Origin: Suillus spraguei
Lineage: Eukaryota > Basidiomycota > Agaricomycetes > Boletales > Suillaceae
Assembly (NCBI GenBank): GCA_016800925.1
Contig: JABCPU010000235.1
Location: 42,496-106,495 of the forward strand
Direction: 5' to 3'
DNA: 64,000 bases
Made by a program: the position numbers and the translations under genes. Of this stretch, positions 20,300-32,728 are shown piece after piece. Under the pieces are notes generated by a model. That model searched no databases, was not told the DNA's origin, and saw nothing but the letters and a program-made list of their open reading frames with translations. Within the stretch, counting starts at the first letter, position 1. Every line of letters starts with the position of its first letter.

Positions 20300-22251
20300 T
20301 ACTATCGTTAAGTTTTTCGCCACAGCCCGTTGTACTGTGTGGCGTAGAATGCTGCATAGGCCCGGGGTCGGGGTTTGTGGTCCGTACTGTGGTCGTAAAA
20401 TATTGATATCAAAATGAATTGAAGAGTAACAATCCCAAGGATGAACCAAAACGACGCAGCTCTTCCCGTGTACTCATGCGAACCTCCATGAGTAGCCTCC
20501 ACGGAGGTCTCTATCGAGGTTATAGCAGCAAGACCAATTGCGGATCCAAATTGAAGCGCGCCGTTAAACATAGCACCAACTGTGCCGGACATGGATGAAG
20601 GCGCAGCTTGGAAATAGCGATACTATGAAGCAAGTAAACCGTGCTCGGAAAACTGCTATCATTTGAAACTTACTTCGTATGTGAGAAAGCAACCATGACT
20701 CCGGCGCTGCCAAGTACAAATGCTGGGAATACAAATGGCCAATAGTTTTCGGGCTTTCCCCCACCGAGCGCCAGCAGTAAGGTGGCGACCATGCACAATG
20801 GTAGACCAGTAAGGATAATCCACTTCGGACTGTAGATACGAGAGAGTGATCCAGTGCAGCTCGCAGCAAAGGCTACGATACCGAGTGGCAACCTAGAGAA
20901 CAAAGAATCTTGATGGTTGGCGATATGAAGTGACAGCGAATACCTTACATGTGAACGGCTCTCGACATCACTGACCAATGAAACACGGTTTGCCACATGA
21001 TACTAAAAATAAACATAACCACCACTCCACCAAAAGGATGGCAAAAGTGCAGTGGCGAACAGAACAGAGAAGTTGTTGTAGAACCATGTCCGTGGTGGTC
21101 TGGTACAAGATCAGCCGGTGATTGATGCTAAGATTTCCGTTGACATACATGGCAGCTCGGTCCGCAGGCAAAAGTGTTTTCCAGTAGAAAAACCCAGCTA
21201 TCATTATAATTGAAATGATCAGGAGAATCAATACAACCGGGGATTTCCAACCATCAGTGGAACCGGATGTCACGGCGAAAATCAACAAGATGAAGGAAAC
21301 TATCAAAGTTCGTAAGCGACACAAAGAAAAGTATGCTGAAAGATTTATACCAGTCAAGACGCCTATGCCGACCAAATCAAGGGACTTCCATTTTGCCCCT
21401 TTAGGCTTACGACTGCCTGCAATCTCTCCGATTTGTGACGGTATCATGAAAATACAAATCAGGGCCACTGGAAAAGCCGCGCATGCCACAAACCAGAAGA
21501 CCCAATGGTAAGACACCCATTGAACGAACATTGCACCGACCACAAGACCGCCCACTATGTAAAGGAACTATGAGGGTTGTCTTACGATATGCGGGATGCT
21601 CACTGTTGGCCACCGCACCACAGCCTGCAAAGAACCATACTGCCCGAGCCTGTTCGAGTGGATCTGGAAATACCTTGACCAATAGTTTTAGAGCAGAGGG
21701 AATCGTCATCGCAGAAGCTAAGAAGTAACCTTCATCAGTCAGAACCAACACACCAGCGAGAATGATCACCTATTCCAGTGATTGCTCTCAGAACAAGGAT
21801 AGGAACTGTGGTGTAAACGAATCCTGCGCACAACGAGAGGATACCAAGAGTGGACACTCCTCCAATGAATACAGTTTCTATGAACCATTAGATTAGCATG
21901 TACGTCAGGTATGCTAGGCAGCACAGTACTAACTTGGGTTGTATACGTCACTGAGACGGCCACTCTAAAACTATGCATTGAAGTGCAAATTGGGACTTTA
22001 CGGGATGGACACGCACGATAAGTAGGAATGATGAAAAAGTTAATCGGAACCCACTAAACACCCAAGTGGATTGAATTTCAGTCATACCCATGGATGCCCC
22101 AAGTGCAGGAATCGCAGATAAGAGAGCCGACATACTCAAGGTAATCTATAAATTGAGTAAGACAGAACATGACTAACAAAATGAGTTTGCGGGCAAGAGA
22201 AAGCCTTTGGGGTTCATGAATATTCGTGGAGAGGGGCAGAAGTGGTGACAT
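20300..22251 (-). pseudogene. MFS drug-efflux transporter (DHA2-like), probably disrupted
   Basis: A plasma-membrane proton antiporter-type protein by resemblance. The start is the ATG at 22251 (MSPLLPLSTNIHEPQRLSLARKL). Hydrophobic helices follow across exons: LFSAIPALGASMGM-like text (22120-22060), LVLTDEGYFLASAMTIPSALKL (21740-21680), WVSYHWVFWFVACAAFPVALICIFMIPS (21530-21440), GIGVLTGINLSAYF, VVLILLIISIIMIAGFFYW (21250-21180), VAGLPLCMVATLLLALGGGKPENYWPFVFPAFVLG (20820-20720) and the C-terminal GAMFNGALQFGSAIGLAAITSIE (20570-20510). Several joins need frameshifts, for example near 22150 and 21560, so it is probably a decayed copy, though some breaks may be introns I could not place. Confidence 0.75.
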
Positions 22252-23197
22252 TGTCCTGAAAAAATGCAGACAACATTGAAACGTTGCAGACTATGTCGCA
22301 GTATTATAGTGAGATAGGTCAGGGACGTACTAGCTCGCGAATGGCAATCGAGCCAGACCCTGAGACATGCTGCGAAGCTCTCAACCATCGGAGGCGAATG
22401 GCTGGATGCTTATTTACTAATCGAGCCAGAATCCTGCGGGCTGAGGGCTTGAAGTACGGCGCGAAGCTCAGAACGTGGGCCTCGCGATTGTCAAAAGAAG
22501 CAGAATTCTTCTGGAAAGATTCCAGAGTCTGAACTCTGCTTACGGGAGCCTTCCAGAGGCCTATATAAATATATGATTCAATGAAATCATCGAACGCTTG
22601 TATGATGGCCTGGTACCGTGACGAGCTGCAAAAGGTTTGTGTAATACGAAAGTCTGAAAACGATTTATGAGAGGCATACCAGAGTTCAACTTGATCATTC
22701 GATGGGTCTTTGCAGCGAGTCCGAGGCAGGATGTACCATTACGCCGGAGCGAGTATTGTAAGTCTGTAACTAGCACTAGTAACTGCGCTTCCAAGGCACG
22801 ATGCATGAATTATGACGTACGTCTTTGAGGGTGATGTGGTGGTATAAGCCAGGCTGGTCCCGAGCTTATGGAAGACTCATGATGGGGGTGACCGCCTATT
22901 GCCACAGTGCCGTATATAATGCTGCGCCAACTATCCACGATGCAGCATTTTATGTAATTATCGCATCTCGACCTATTGGCAACTTGAAGAATCCCTCCAA
23001 AAAGACAAATCGTGTCATTCACCAAATGCATCATGCATCGTAGCGCCACACTTCGTAAGCTTCCGATGGAAAACACATTTAATTGGCCGACTATGCTACA
23101 GAATATAAGCTGACCAGAAATGCACAAGTACTACAGACATAACGGGACTGCGAAGCTCGAGGGGTTGATTACAAGAATATTAATTATGACGAATCCT
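22252..23197. other. No gene recognised
   Basis: Short open frames on both strands (up to about 105 codons) without family resemblance; probably intergenic sequence between the divergent ends of neighbouring gene pieces. Confidence 0.45.
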
Positions 23198-25401
23198 TCA
23201 CGACCGCGACTGCGATCGCTTCCATAACGATTCCGTTGGTTCAGATGTGCAAAAAGCACGCGTGATCTTCACCCACTCCTCATGTCTCTTTCTGTAAGAA
23301 GCAAGATGGCTGAGTTGCACAGGCGTGGGATGGTGGGCGTGGAGAATAAACATGTAGTCTGACATGTCGCTCTGTTGGACCACCGAAAAGGCATTTTCTC
23401 CGCTTCTGATAAATGCGGAGATATCGACACAATTGTCTGGAGTAACCTGTCAAACGGTCATTCCGGCTTCAGTGTAGTTTGCAAGTACACTATGCGATGA
23501 CACTCACAAAAATAGGTGGAGCTAGTGGAATGATAAAATCCCTCCCATCCCGCTTTGTCTGCAATGAAAGGTCTCCAGATATGGGCCACGAACATTGCGA
23601 ATGCATCGTAAGTTGCTCAAACGGAATCGCTTGATCATCTTCTGGTGGATTGGGCAAAAGACTGGGGAGATGATAGCAAGCGAATGATACACAAACACTT
23701 TGTTCCAAATCTCTGTAAACCGCTGAATAAGTAGATAAAGGCGAGAAAATGACACATACGTTGGTGATGATTTACGCTTAGCCCACCGAGCAATTTGGAG
23801 ATAGAGTGTATGATCGAGATTGAAAGTAAGGTTGATTGTCCCGGGAGGTGACTTGAGTCCTTGCTGAAACATCATCACGGCCATCTCCTCTCCAAATCTC
23901 GCACAGGCGGCTTGCGAAGGGGTATTATCTACTGGAGACAACAATATTTCGTCTCCGTGGTTTCCTGCGCCTGCATCTGAGGATATTGCAGGTGGCTGAC
24001 TTGGGGCTAGGGAATCCGTATTTGGTTCTGGCGGCGTCGTGAGCTTGGGGACAACATCTCCTGGTGTATCCAAGAGAAGTGTTTCTGAACCTTGAGGCAC
24101 ATGTTGCCTTTGAGAGTCGTTCATAACAACATCAACCATAGTGGGTACGATTTCCTCTTGGTTGAGTTTTTTAGCATCTGTAGGCACCGAAATCTCAGTA
24201 AAAGACGAGGTACTCGGCAGATCAACGGCATTCGCAGGAGCTGCAGGCTCGTTTACTGTGGTCGGTTCAGTAGATGCCGGTCGTAGAGGTATCCTTCCTG
24301 GCATGCGAGATGGTCGTATTTTCTCTGCAGGTGGTCCCGTCACATCATTTGAAACATTAGGCGCACTGGGTGGCCCGGGAGCAGCAGGACTTAAAGGCTT
24401 TGAGTCAGGAGAAGCTGCAGGCTGATGATGCGCCTTAAACCATTCGAGGTCACGGTGTCTGAGGTGCTCAGATAGTGAAGATGTCAGAGATTGGCGCTTT
24501 GGCTGCAGTTTTGGAAGGGGTTTCTGGATAGAGGCACTGGTCGAGGTGTCCATGCGAATATCTGAGCAGGGTATAGATGTGGTCAAAATGTGCATTGTAA
24601 TCTATGAATTTATATGTCAAACCATGAATAAACAGCGCGTGCACACCTTACAGGTGATTGAACTGAAGGCTCCGCTTGCGTAGTATTAAGAATAGTACTA
24701 GGAAACATTAGGTTTGCGCTTGGAGTCGCATCCCAGGCAATTGTGATTACTGAGGTAGTGTCCCAAAACAAGATCATGACATTGATGTTCAGGTTTAATC
24801 AATGCCTGCGTACTTGTATTCTTGAGCCGTGGCTTCGCCTTCAGCTCGGACAGGATATGTGATTCTAGCCGAAACCCGAGAGGAACTTTGGATCAAGTCG
24901 TGGAGTCGGACTACGTGACAAAATTGACAAACAGCCGAATACTTGGTGAGAATCAACACGTATATTGCAGGTCCTCCTCAGTGAAAAGCGGCAAGAAAGG
25001 AATCACGGCGCGAATTAAGGCCTGATATATGTCCATCGCGGCCACTGCTGACAATTCTATATGGAGAAACCTTGTCGTAAAGGTCTGGTGGGCAATCTGT
25101 CCAGTACAAGATGAAAAAATAGAGCAGAAAGCGATACATCTACACACCTCGAAGAGCAAAACGATCTGGTGTTAGGGGTCAAAAGTAGTTATTGAGTCTT
25201 GCTTCTGTCAAGCCGATCGAGAATTCTAACACTTACATTACGTAGAGCGTCAGGATAGTACGCTTTCTCAGAACCCAACCAGTTCTTCAGCTTATTGGCA
25301 GTGTTTATATACTCGTTGACGTCTTTTGATGCGAGCCTGGTTGCAAAGACCGGCAAAATCTTCGCGTTGTCGGCGACGGCAGTCTGTGGACGAGAACTCA
25401 T
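23198..25401 (-). CDS. Multi-exon hypothetical protein, Pro/Ser-rich, apparently intact
   Basis: Minus-strand exons join into one plausible gene from the ATG at 25401 (MSSRPQTAVADNAKILPVF) to a stop at 23198. The first exons encode ASKDVNEYINTANKLKNWLG and FEVCRCIAFCSIFSSCTGQIAHQTF. A long exon (about 24590-23780) is Pro/Ser/Thr-rich and ends in TINLTFNLDHTLYLQIARWAKRK. The last exons contain DGRDFIIPLAPPIFV, NCVDISAFIRSGENAF and SDMSDYMFILHAHHPTP. The closing part resembles C-terminal regions of other agaricomycete hypothetical proteins that I cannot name, with a pattern like the DNA/protein-binding part next to SP-RING domains. No internal stop is forced if introns of about 50 nt are assumed. 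Function unknown. Confidence 0.6.
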
Positions 25402-25689
25402 GAAGTCCTTGGATGCTGATGAAGCCGCAGAAAGCTGTTGGACTACACGGAATTGACTATCTGTAAAATATTTAAAGGCTTAGACGCCCCATCAACCTTG
25501 TGGTCGTTATAGTTGTCATATCAAAAGAGTCCAAGTTGTGGCTCGCAACAAAGGCAAACAGTTTTATTGTCGGCATACTTTCTACTTTATGTAATTACGT
25601 ATACTGAACATTATATTCTATGTATTGTTTTCCGTGTTCACGCTGCGTCGTCAACAATCATAGCCATTCCACAGTCTAAAAAATGAAAT

Positions 25690-27781
25690 CAACCTTAACT
25701 CGGATGAGACAAAATGACAGGACTTACAGCAGGGGGCTTCGAAGATATATCATAAGTGACACGATTGATCCCACTTACTTCGTTAGACGATATCCGACGC
25801 AAGACTTCGGGAGGGAACGCATACCTTGAAAATCAAGTTAGCATCGAACAGGACTAAAAAGTAAGACAAAACATACCAATCGGCAGTCATGAAGTCTTCC
25901 GACGTCACCGCCCTCAGAGCAATTACCTGTGAAATATGTTAAGGCAGTAAAAGAGTGTGTGTCGTCCTCCAAACCTGCTCGTATGTGCGCTTGTCACCCA
26001 TCACGCCTACAGCTTTCACCGGAAGCAAGATGGTCATGGCCTGGCTAATTTGATTGTAGAGGTTCGCCTTGCGGATCTCCTCGATATAAATATGAATATG
26101 ATCCGCTTGTTGCAGGATCTTCACCTGTTCGCATGTGACTGGACCCAACGAATGGCCAGACCAGGACCTGGGAAAGGATGACGTTGAACCAGAGGTGCTG
26201 GTATTGACAGGAGTCTCCCAAGTGCACGGACTTCATCTACGTAGAACGGTCAGTGTAATCAATAATATGGGATTCCACTAGTCGAACCTTTGAAGAGCTC
26301 GCGCAGGGGTTCAATTAACTTCAACTTCATGTCCTTGAGAAGCCCACCGACATTGTGATGTGTCTTTATGGTTGCACTAGGGCCCTTAAAGCTGATGCTC
26401 TCGATGACATCTGGGTATAGCGTTCCTTGCAACAGCCATTCAATCTTCCCCTTTGCCTCCGCTCCATTCTCTTCCTTCTCGGGAGCTTCCTCGATCTTCG
26501 ACGCTTCTGTCTCGAAAAAAACGTTGATGAACGTGTTCCCAATAATCTTACGTTTCTGCTCCGGATCTTCGACACCATGAAGTCGGGAGAGGAAGAACTC
26601 AAGAGGCATCCACCATGGTCAGGTTGACGCCAAGATCTTTATTCAGCATGTCGTTGACTTGTTGTGCTTCGTTCAGACGAAGCACGCCGTTGTCCACCAT
26701 GATTGCATGGAATCTGGTATGCGAGTAAGATACAAGTCACGAAAAGAACGTAGGGGCGCACCTGTCGCCGATTGCTTCATGCATTAACTTGGCTGCAACA
26801 GTGCTGTCGACGCCTCCGCTGACTGCGCCGATCACACGTCCTTTCGGGCCACATATCTCTCGGATGCGAACGATTTCCTTGCCAATAAATTCCTCCTGCA
26901 ATCACTGTGAACATGACAATAAACGTAGCACCGTGATTACTTCACCATTGTCCAGTTTGGTCGGCATTGGCATATATTCAACACAAATCGACCAATGAGC
27001 TGCCTTCCCTGCGGTGAATGTGTCACCTCTGGATGGAACTGAATGCCATAAATCGACTTGGAGTTATGTGCGATGGCGGCATAGGGAGCGGTGTTCGTCC
27101 GTCAGATGACATGGAAGTCAGGAGGCATAACAGACAGTTGATCTCCATGTGACATCCAGACCTTATCGCAAGTCAACTTGGCTTATGACAGACGAAACGA
27201 AAAACACGCACTTGCATCTGATCGCCGAGTCTTCGAACAGGGCATCGACGGAGTTTCCAGATCCACTGGACCTGCTAATCTGAACCTCTGCAAGCCCGTA
27301 TTAGCGATGATCGCATTTTGCTACCTGTCCCTTATAATTACAGCAGAGCTCCTGGATCCTGCGTGAGTTAGTGTCCACCATGATGCTCGAGAAAACCAGA
27401 CCTGGAGGCCATAATGGATACCAAGGATAGGAACACCCAGAGTGTAGATACCAGGGTCCGCGTGAGGTGCATCGTCGTCGTACACAGAGTATGGAGATCC
27501 GGAAAGGATGATCCCTGGAATTTTGCGTCAGAAACGCGTTTCCCGCTGCATCACACGAGCGAACCTTTGGGTTTGAACTTGAGATCTGCTAGCTTCGATG
27601 TACACGGCATAAGTTCAGCATATACGTTCAATTCACGACATCTTCTTGTTATGAGATGACTGTACTAAACCGACACTGATGATCAATATATGAGACGATG
27701 TGAGCTAGAACACAAATCCCGAACCTGGGAACCAAAGTCAAGAATAAGGATGGTATCGAACTGATCGTGTATTTCGGCCAT
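25690..27781 (-). pseudogene. GUA1: GMP synthase (glutamine-hydrolysing), decayed near-full-length copy
   Basis: GMP synthase converts XMP to GMP using glutamine. The start is the ATG at 27781 (MAEIHDQFDTILILDFGSQ), then [38 protein letters not shown] and the amidotransferase site, which reads GIHYGLQ (near 27400) where the family has the nucleophile in GICYGLQ. Further on come [15 protein letters not shown], the intact PP-loop [15 protein letters not shown] (26840-26790), [20 protein letters not shown] (26450-26390), [20 protein letters not shown], and the C-terminus [15 protein letters not shown] near 25740. Introns are kept. Several stops and frameshifts plus loss of the catalytic Cys mark it as non-functional, although the ATP-pyrophosphatase motif survives. 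Confidence 0.92.
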
Positions 27782-28059
27782 TTTGTATGATTGAGGACTC
27801 TCAAGGTGGACTTGACTGAAGAAGACCGTCGAAATCTTTTGCTGATAAGTTTGATGATCTGAGTTTAATAAAAAATTAAGCACCCTTGGGAAATCTTGCA
27901 TCTCAACAGTGTCAACACTGATATTAACGAAAACATTCCTGAATAGTTTCCTTGAAATTTACTTCAAAACGGTAACTTGCGTAGAATACCATCACAAAAG
28001 TGGGAGTTAATAAAAGTAAATTCCCCTGCTCCTTGTAAAGCACTAGACAAGTGTTCACT

Positions 28060-28413
28060 TCACCAGTATGACACGCTATCAATGCATCGTGTGCGGTCTG
28101 CATTGGCCTGCCGCAGCGTCTCAACTTCGTCGACGAGCTCTGCCATTACAGGCTCGATGAAGCCAAGACCATGAGGCGCATCAGGGTTGTTACCTGATTG
28201 CGAGAGAGCAAAGAGATCCTTGGGAGACGCGTTTAAGAGATGTTCTATGTGATGCATGAGCATTACAGAAGATTCAAATGTGCTTGACACGTCTCCATTG
28301 ATCACACTATTTTTTACCGGAACTTGAGAGCCGTGAAGGTACTGAACAGGCGAAGGAAGGGATATCAGAAATGCTCGAGCTTGAAGGAGGATCGAGACAC
28401 TCACATCCTGCAA
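28060..28413 (-). CDS. Unidentified open frame (117 codons)
   Basis: Open on the minus strand with a gene-like composition (SFESSVMLMHHIEHLLNASPK, NNPDAPHGLGFIEPVMAELVDEVETLRQANADRTR). It reads into the tandem repeat at its N-terminal end. It could be the last exon of an unknown gene whose upstream exons were multiplied. No family recognised. Confidence 0.35.
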   Translation of the reverse strand: MQDVSVSILLQARAFLISLPSPVQYLHGSQVPVKNSVINGDVSSTFESSVMLMHHIEHLLNASPKDLFALSQSGNNPDAPHGLGFIEPVMAELVDEVETLRQANADRTRCIDSVSYW

Positions 28414-28610
28414 ACAGGGGGCGATAACTTCGATCAGTACGGGCTCGAGCTTGAAGAATCAACACACTTACAACCTGCAAACAGTGGGCAAGGCCTTCGA
28501 TTAGCATGGATCAAGCTGGAAGGAGGGTTGATACACTCACAACCTGCGCATAATTGAACCAGCATGGCTCGAGCCTGAAGGAGGATCGACATACTATGAA
28601 TGGTGGGCAA
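28373..28610. repeat. Tandem repeat, about 3.6 units of 57-70 bp
   Basis: Units start at about 28373, 28443, 28510 and 28567 with gctcgagcttgaaggagg-like text and diverge by substitutions and small indels. On the minus strand the first three units each carry a splice-acceptor-like gcag followed three bases later by a donor-like gtgagt or gtaagt. Confidence 0.75.
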
Positions 28611-28698
28611 TTTTTATGAGTCTATCAACTAGATCTTCACGCCCGTGCACCTAGTTAACAGCTGTAGAAGCGTTCCACTTACCTGTCCCAGGACATAA

Positions 28699-29580
28699 TT
28701 TTTTTTTTTTTTTTTTTTTTTTTGAATCTTGTTTATTGTCCGTTGGCTAAGCCTATGTTGACATCTCCTACATGTATGTACTTGTATTTATCTATATATC
28801 TTGTTTGTAGCGTCTTGACAATGTTCGCGTGGCGGAATGTGATGCCTGTGAGGAGCAAGCGGTTATGTTTGGTTTGGTTTCGTTCTATTATTCTCTTTTC
28901 TTTTTCCTTGGTAACATCTCCGAAAGTCTGCTCGAGCGTCTTGTACGTGCGATATATTTCAGGTCGCTCTCATTCTTGAGTATCGTTGAGCAAGTGCTTG
29001 ATATTGTATTTGCGCGGCCTACTTCGAGACGCATGCGTCTCTCTGTCTGTGAAGTGGGCATACTAGTAGGAAATGATTACTGTTCCTCGTGCGCGTTGCA
29101 GTTTCGCACTTGGCTGATTGGCTCTTCGATATCCGGGGTAGGTGTTTGTTGAGCGCTATATGACCCGTTCTGAGCTGAAAGAGAAGCGAGCTGTGCTTCC
29201 TTGGTAACGATGCGGTTTTTGCGGCGAATTTGTTGGAAGGAGCTGACTGGTCTATGGTGCGCAGGGCGGTGAACCTTGGTGAGTTGTTTGCTATTTCCGT
29301 CGCCTCGTCCTTTATTCTGCGGTGGTATGTCTGTTTGATCGCTGACTTACTACGTGGCAGTTCCTTGGTTTCGCCGTGTTTTGTTAGCAAGGATTTCGGG
29401 AGTTCGTTCGTTCCCGATGATTTCCCTCTCGCTGCCTCTTTCGCCTGCTCGTCCGCTGCTTCATTGCCCGGGATGCCCTTATGCCCTGGCGTCCACCTGA
29501 TGATGAGTTTCCTTCCATCGTTGGCTGGGATGACCCTGCGTAGGTCGTCGTGGAACATGTCCATCAGGTAGTGTCCCGGT
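28699..29580 (-). mobile_element. 5'-truncated LINE (Tad-like) with RNase H end and poly(A)
   Basis: The minus strand encodes the RNase H-like end of a non-LTR retrotransposon ORF2 (YLMDMFHDDLRRVIPANDGR, IIRWTPGHKGIPGNEAADEQ) and the following LLFQLRTGHIALNKHL...NHFLLVCPLHRQ region to a stop near 29019. About 300 bp of 3' sequence ends in a 25-bp T run at 28699-28723, the poly(A) tail in the other orientation. The 5' end joins XRN1 sequence near 29580. The endonuclease and reverse transcriptase are absent, the usual 5' truncation. A convincing target duplication was not found. Confidence 0.85.
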
Positions 29581-29589
29581 TGTGAACGG

Positions 29590-32500
29590 AAGGCTGATGT
29601 TGATGGGACATACAATGACACATCCCACACCAACACCCCAATCGACTTTTGTATTCAACCCCAACGACAACACCCTTTGCAGACAACGGAACTCCACCTG
29701 AATCTTGAACCATAGTAACCCTGTCTCCCAAGGCAAAGCGCTGGTTCTGGAGTCAATAGATAGCGTGCGATGGTTTTAGAACTGCGTGACGAGGGATATC
29801 CTTCACAGTGGCTTTCTTGATTCCAGCTTTGGACCTGTTCTTATTGATGTCATCGGCAACCTGTTCAATTTCTTTGAAAGTGCTCTAAAGACAGTTTTGA
29901 ATGAAACGTGACTCGGGATAAACGGCGATTCTATACCTTCGCTAGGCTGTCCGAGAATAGGGAAACTGGCTCAAGATCTCGGACCCTCTTTGATTTGAAC
30001 CACGACCTTACTTCCTTGACCCCAGCATCAGCGTGAGAGTCAAAGATGTCCGTAGCGCGAGCCATATCTATCATCCTGGAGATGAGATCAAGGAATTGTC
30101 GGGCAAATCCAACAGCTTACCGTCGCCCCCTTGGTCCAGACAGGACCAACCTTATATTCACAAATGAGGTCAACTGCCTTCTCGCTAAACTCCCAATAAC
30201 GACCAGCCTTCCGTGAGTAGTCAATAACTTTCAAGCCCTTGGCCTCGAACTTGATGCTCAGTCCGAGATTGTTCTTTTGATGATCGGAGGTGAGAACCAT
30301 GAAGCTTGATGTGATTTTGGAGAGCACTCTGGGTAACATTCCGATTGTGGAAGCTGCTTTGAACGATGGCAAGTAGTGCAGTGAAATACGATTATCAACA
30401 ATAATCTTGAACTCGTTATTCTCCGTTTTATCTGAAAGGAAGAACTACAAGATCATTTAGAAAGATAAATTGTGGTAGGGCATTGTGACATACTGCCAGA
30501 ACAACAGACAAAGCGCTGTCAGTAGTTGAAGACACCTGGGCAGCCACACCATACGCGTGTTCGCCAAGGAAGAAAATGTTCGTTCCGTCAGGAAATTCCT
30601 CCGACAGAGGTGGAACATCCTTCTTGAGGAACCTGGGATCTTCGGATGCAACTTCTGAAATGACCATCTGGACGGCTTGTTCGAGTTCTCTTTCGGGTCC
30701 TTCGTAGTCTTTAACCAATGCGCCTAATTCTAAGCGTTTCAAACCTGCACGAATGTGTAAAGAGCGAACGTCCATAAAGTACCAGCACGCACCTTTTAGC
30801 AGACGGACGTGCACCAGGACATCGACGTCCACCAGTGATCACTCCACATCTCTTCGAATATAGCGTCTCAGTCCGCTCAGCTTTTCCCTTCCAATGGCTC
30901 AAGCTCTGGTGGGAATGCGGATTGGAAACAACCTTCGCCAGAGTACCAGGCACGAGTACCAACTTCTCGTACTTGAACAATGAATCGGACACGGCCGTGA
31001 CCAGCCCTTCTTGCAAGAAAGGCCAACCGATGAAAGTGCGTTTGCCAACCATTTCCTGGGCGATATCCTCTACCTTGCGGTTTTCGTGAGCATTTTGTAT
31101 GTGAACTGCCATTGACTTGTTGCGGCTTTCGGAACGAACCGTGTACATTGACACCGTGAAAGCCTAGTTGTGCTGTGTGGGGTAATGTACCCACAAAGGG
31201 AATCCAGCGAGAGCTTTTGCACCGAGGCATACACCTTCGCATAGTCCAGGGACGAGATGGAGTCCATCAAGAGTTGGAAGGTCGAAGGATTCCATCTTAC
31301 ATGTGCAACGATATATAGGAGGGAAGAAATCCGGTAACGATGAAGGATAGACTGTGGACTCTCCAGGACTGAAGATAAATTTGGTACTGGTTCCAAACCC
31401 ATTGCGGCGGCGTTCCTCTGGGGTCAACCTATGTTCTCGAGCTGCACACATGGGACGATGACGAACTACAACCAAAAAGCGGAATTTGCTACTCACATTT
31501 CATTGCTCGTAACAGCCGCTGCTCATCAATAAAGGGAATCTTAACGATTGCTTCCCATTCTTGCTTCTTTCCATTTAAGTCTTGCTCAAATTCAAGAGGG
31601 TAAAAGTCCAATATCGGTGAATTTGGATCGTACATTAGGTCCTATGGTTGATTAGTCTAATGCATGACACAGGCCACTGAACATACTTGATATGCTATCG
31701 GAATATGTTCCATGCTTGCAGACGGGAGGACGCCCATCAGTTGTTCGAAAGGACGGAAAGGTTTACACAGCTCGAACATGAACGACTTGTCACCAAGGTC
31801 GCGTAAATCTTTAAGAAAATGTGAACATAGCACAATGAGGACAGGGAATGTAAAAAGTACCAGATATCCGCGGGGCGTGATGGTAATTGTAAAACCAGCC
31901 CCAGGAGGCGATCCCACTGTAATAGTGATGCATAACCCATTGTAGACCCTCTGCGTAGCGGTATATCAAGTCGTCCATCTCTTTAGGGTCATCATAGGAG
32001 ATTCCAAGTTTCTCCTGTCGTGCAACCGGTTGGTCTGACGAACGGTATACAAGGCGGGGACGCACCTTGTAATATCCTCTCTTCCATTCGGACATTTGGT
32101 CGTTGATGGATTGTTCATGTCGTGCGTCAAAACCCCCACCTTCATCATCATCATCATCATCCACCACAGGGGCCTTGTCGAATTTCTTTGACACTCGATC
32201 TACTGCAGCCCTACCTTCTTCATCATCTTCCTCCACATCTTCCTACTCGCTCTCACTATTACTGTCTCCGTTAGCCTGCTCTGGATCAGTTTCTGCCAAG
32301 GGTTCGTCCAAAAATCCTGGGAGCCGCCATGTGACAAGATTTTGATCCTCTTCATCGTACTCATCCCATGTAACCGACAGATGCAACTCCTCCGCCAGGG
32401 TGCTGATGAACTTCCGTTCCCGAGCGGGAAACGTATTAGGCATTGTCAGGGCCGCAGTACGGTGCTGTGAGGGTTTCCTGGGGTTTTGCAATACAAACTG

Positions 32501-32665
32501 CTGTACTTGATCAAAAATGTCTCGTTGAGGGCGCGTAAGAACTAACATGAACTAATTGTTAGTTGTCGACAGGAATAATGGAAAACTGTACCAAGCTTAG
32601 CACGCATGCGCGCAAGTTCCATTTCTTCTACGTGTTTGCTCCGCTTTCCTTTGAACCAATTCGAG
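29590..32665 (-). pseudogene. XRN1: 5'-3' exoribonuclease XRN1, internal fragment
   Basis: XRN1 degrades decapped cytoplasmic mRNA. Minus-strand pieces in order: VDSNWFKGKRSKHVEEMELARMRAKL (32665-32590), FPARERKFISTLAEELHLSVTWDEYDEEDQNLVTWRLPGF (32440-32310), DQMSEWKRGYYKV, LGISYDDPKEMDDLIYRYAEGLQWVMHHYYSG (32010-31910), KPFRPFEQLMGVLPSASMEHIP (31770-31700), FDLPTLDGL (31290), and ITSSFMVLTSDHQKNNLGLSIKFEAKGLKVIDYSRKAGRYWEFSEKAVDLI (30320-30160). DIPRHAVLKPSHAIY and SGGVPLSAKGVVVG near 29790-29670 follow. Introns are retained. Breaks include the TGA at 29753-29755 and frameshifts. The N-terminal nuclease core is missing. The upstream edge coincides with the dispersed repeat at 32671-32728, and the downstream edge with the LINE. 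Confidence 0.9.
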
Positions 32666-32670
32666 TCCAC

Positions 32671-32728
32671 ATATTCTATGGTGTACGGTCTTTCGTCCGC
32701 GCCCCTGTAGTCGTCCTAGTATGACATG
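32671..32728 (-). repeat. Dispersed ~50-bp repeat, copy 2
   Basis: Same block as 14622-14672, inverted, with the XRN1 fragment starting directly at its inner edge (after gaaagaccgtaca). It shares a few more bases (ccatagaata) with the copy at 33018-33075. Confidence 0.85.

Noticed and set aside
28690..29590. Target duplication of the LINE (gggaca on both sides)
   Set aside because: The 6-bp match is not adjacent to the poly(A) tract and could be chance.
32671..32728. Definite Helitron terminus
   Set aside because: A TC and a CTAG occur, but the shared sequence extends past both and no hairpin plus CTRR end or AT insertion site could be shown. Kept as a hypothesis only.
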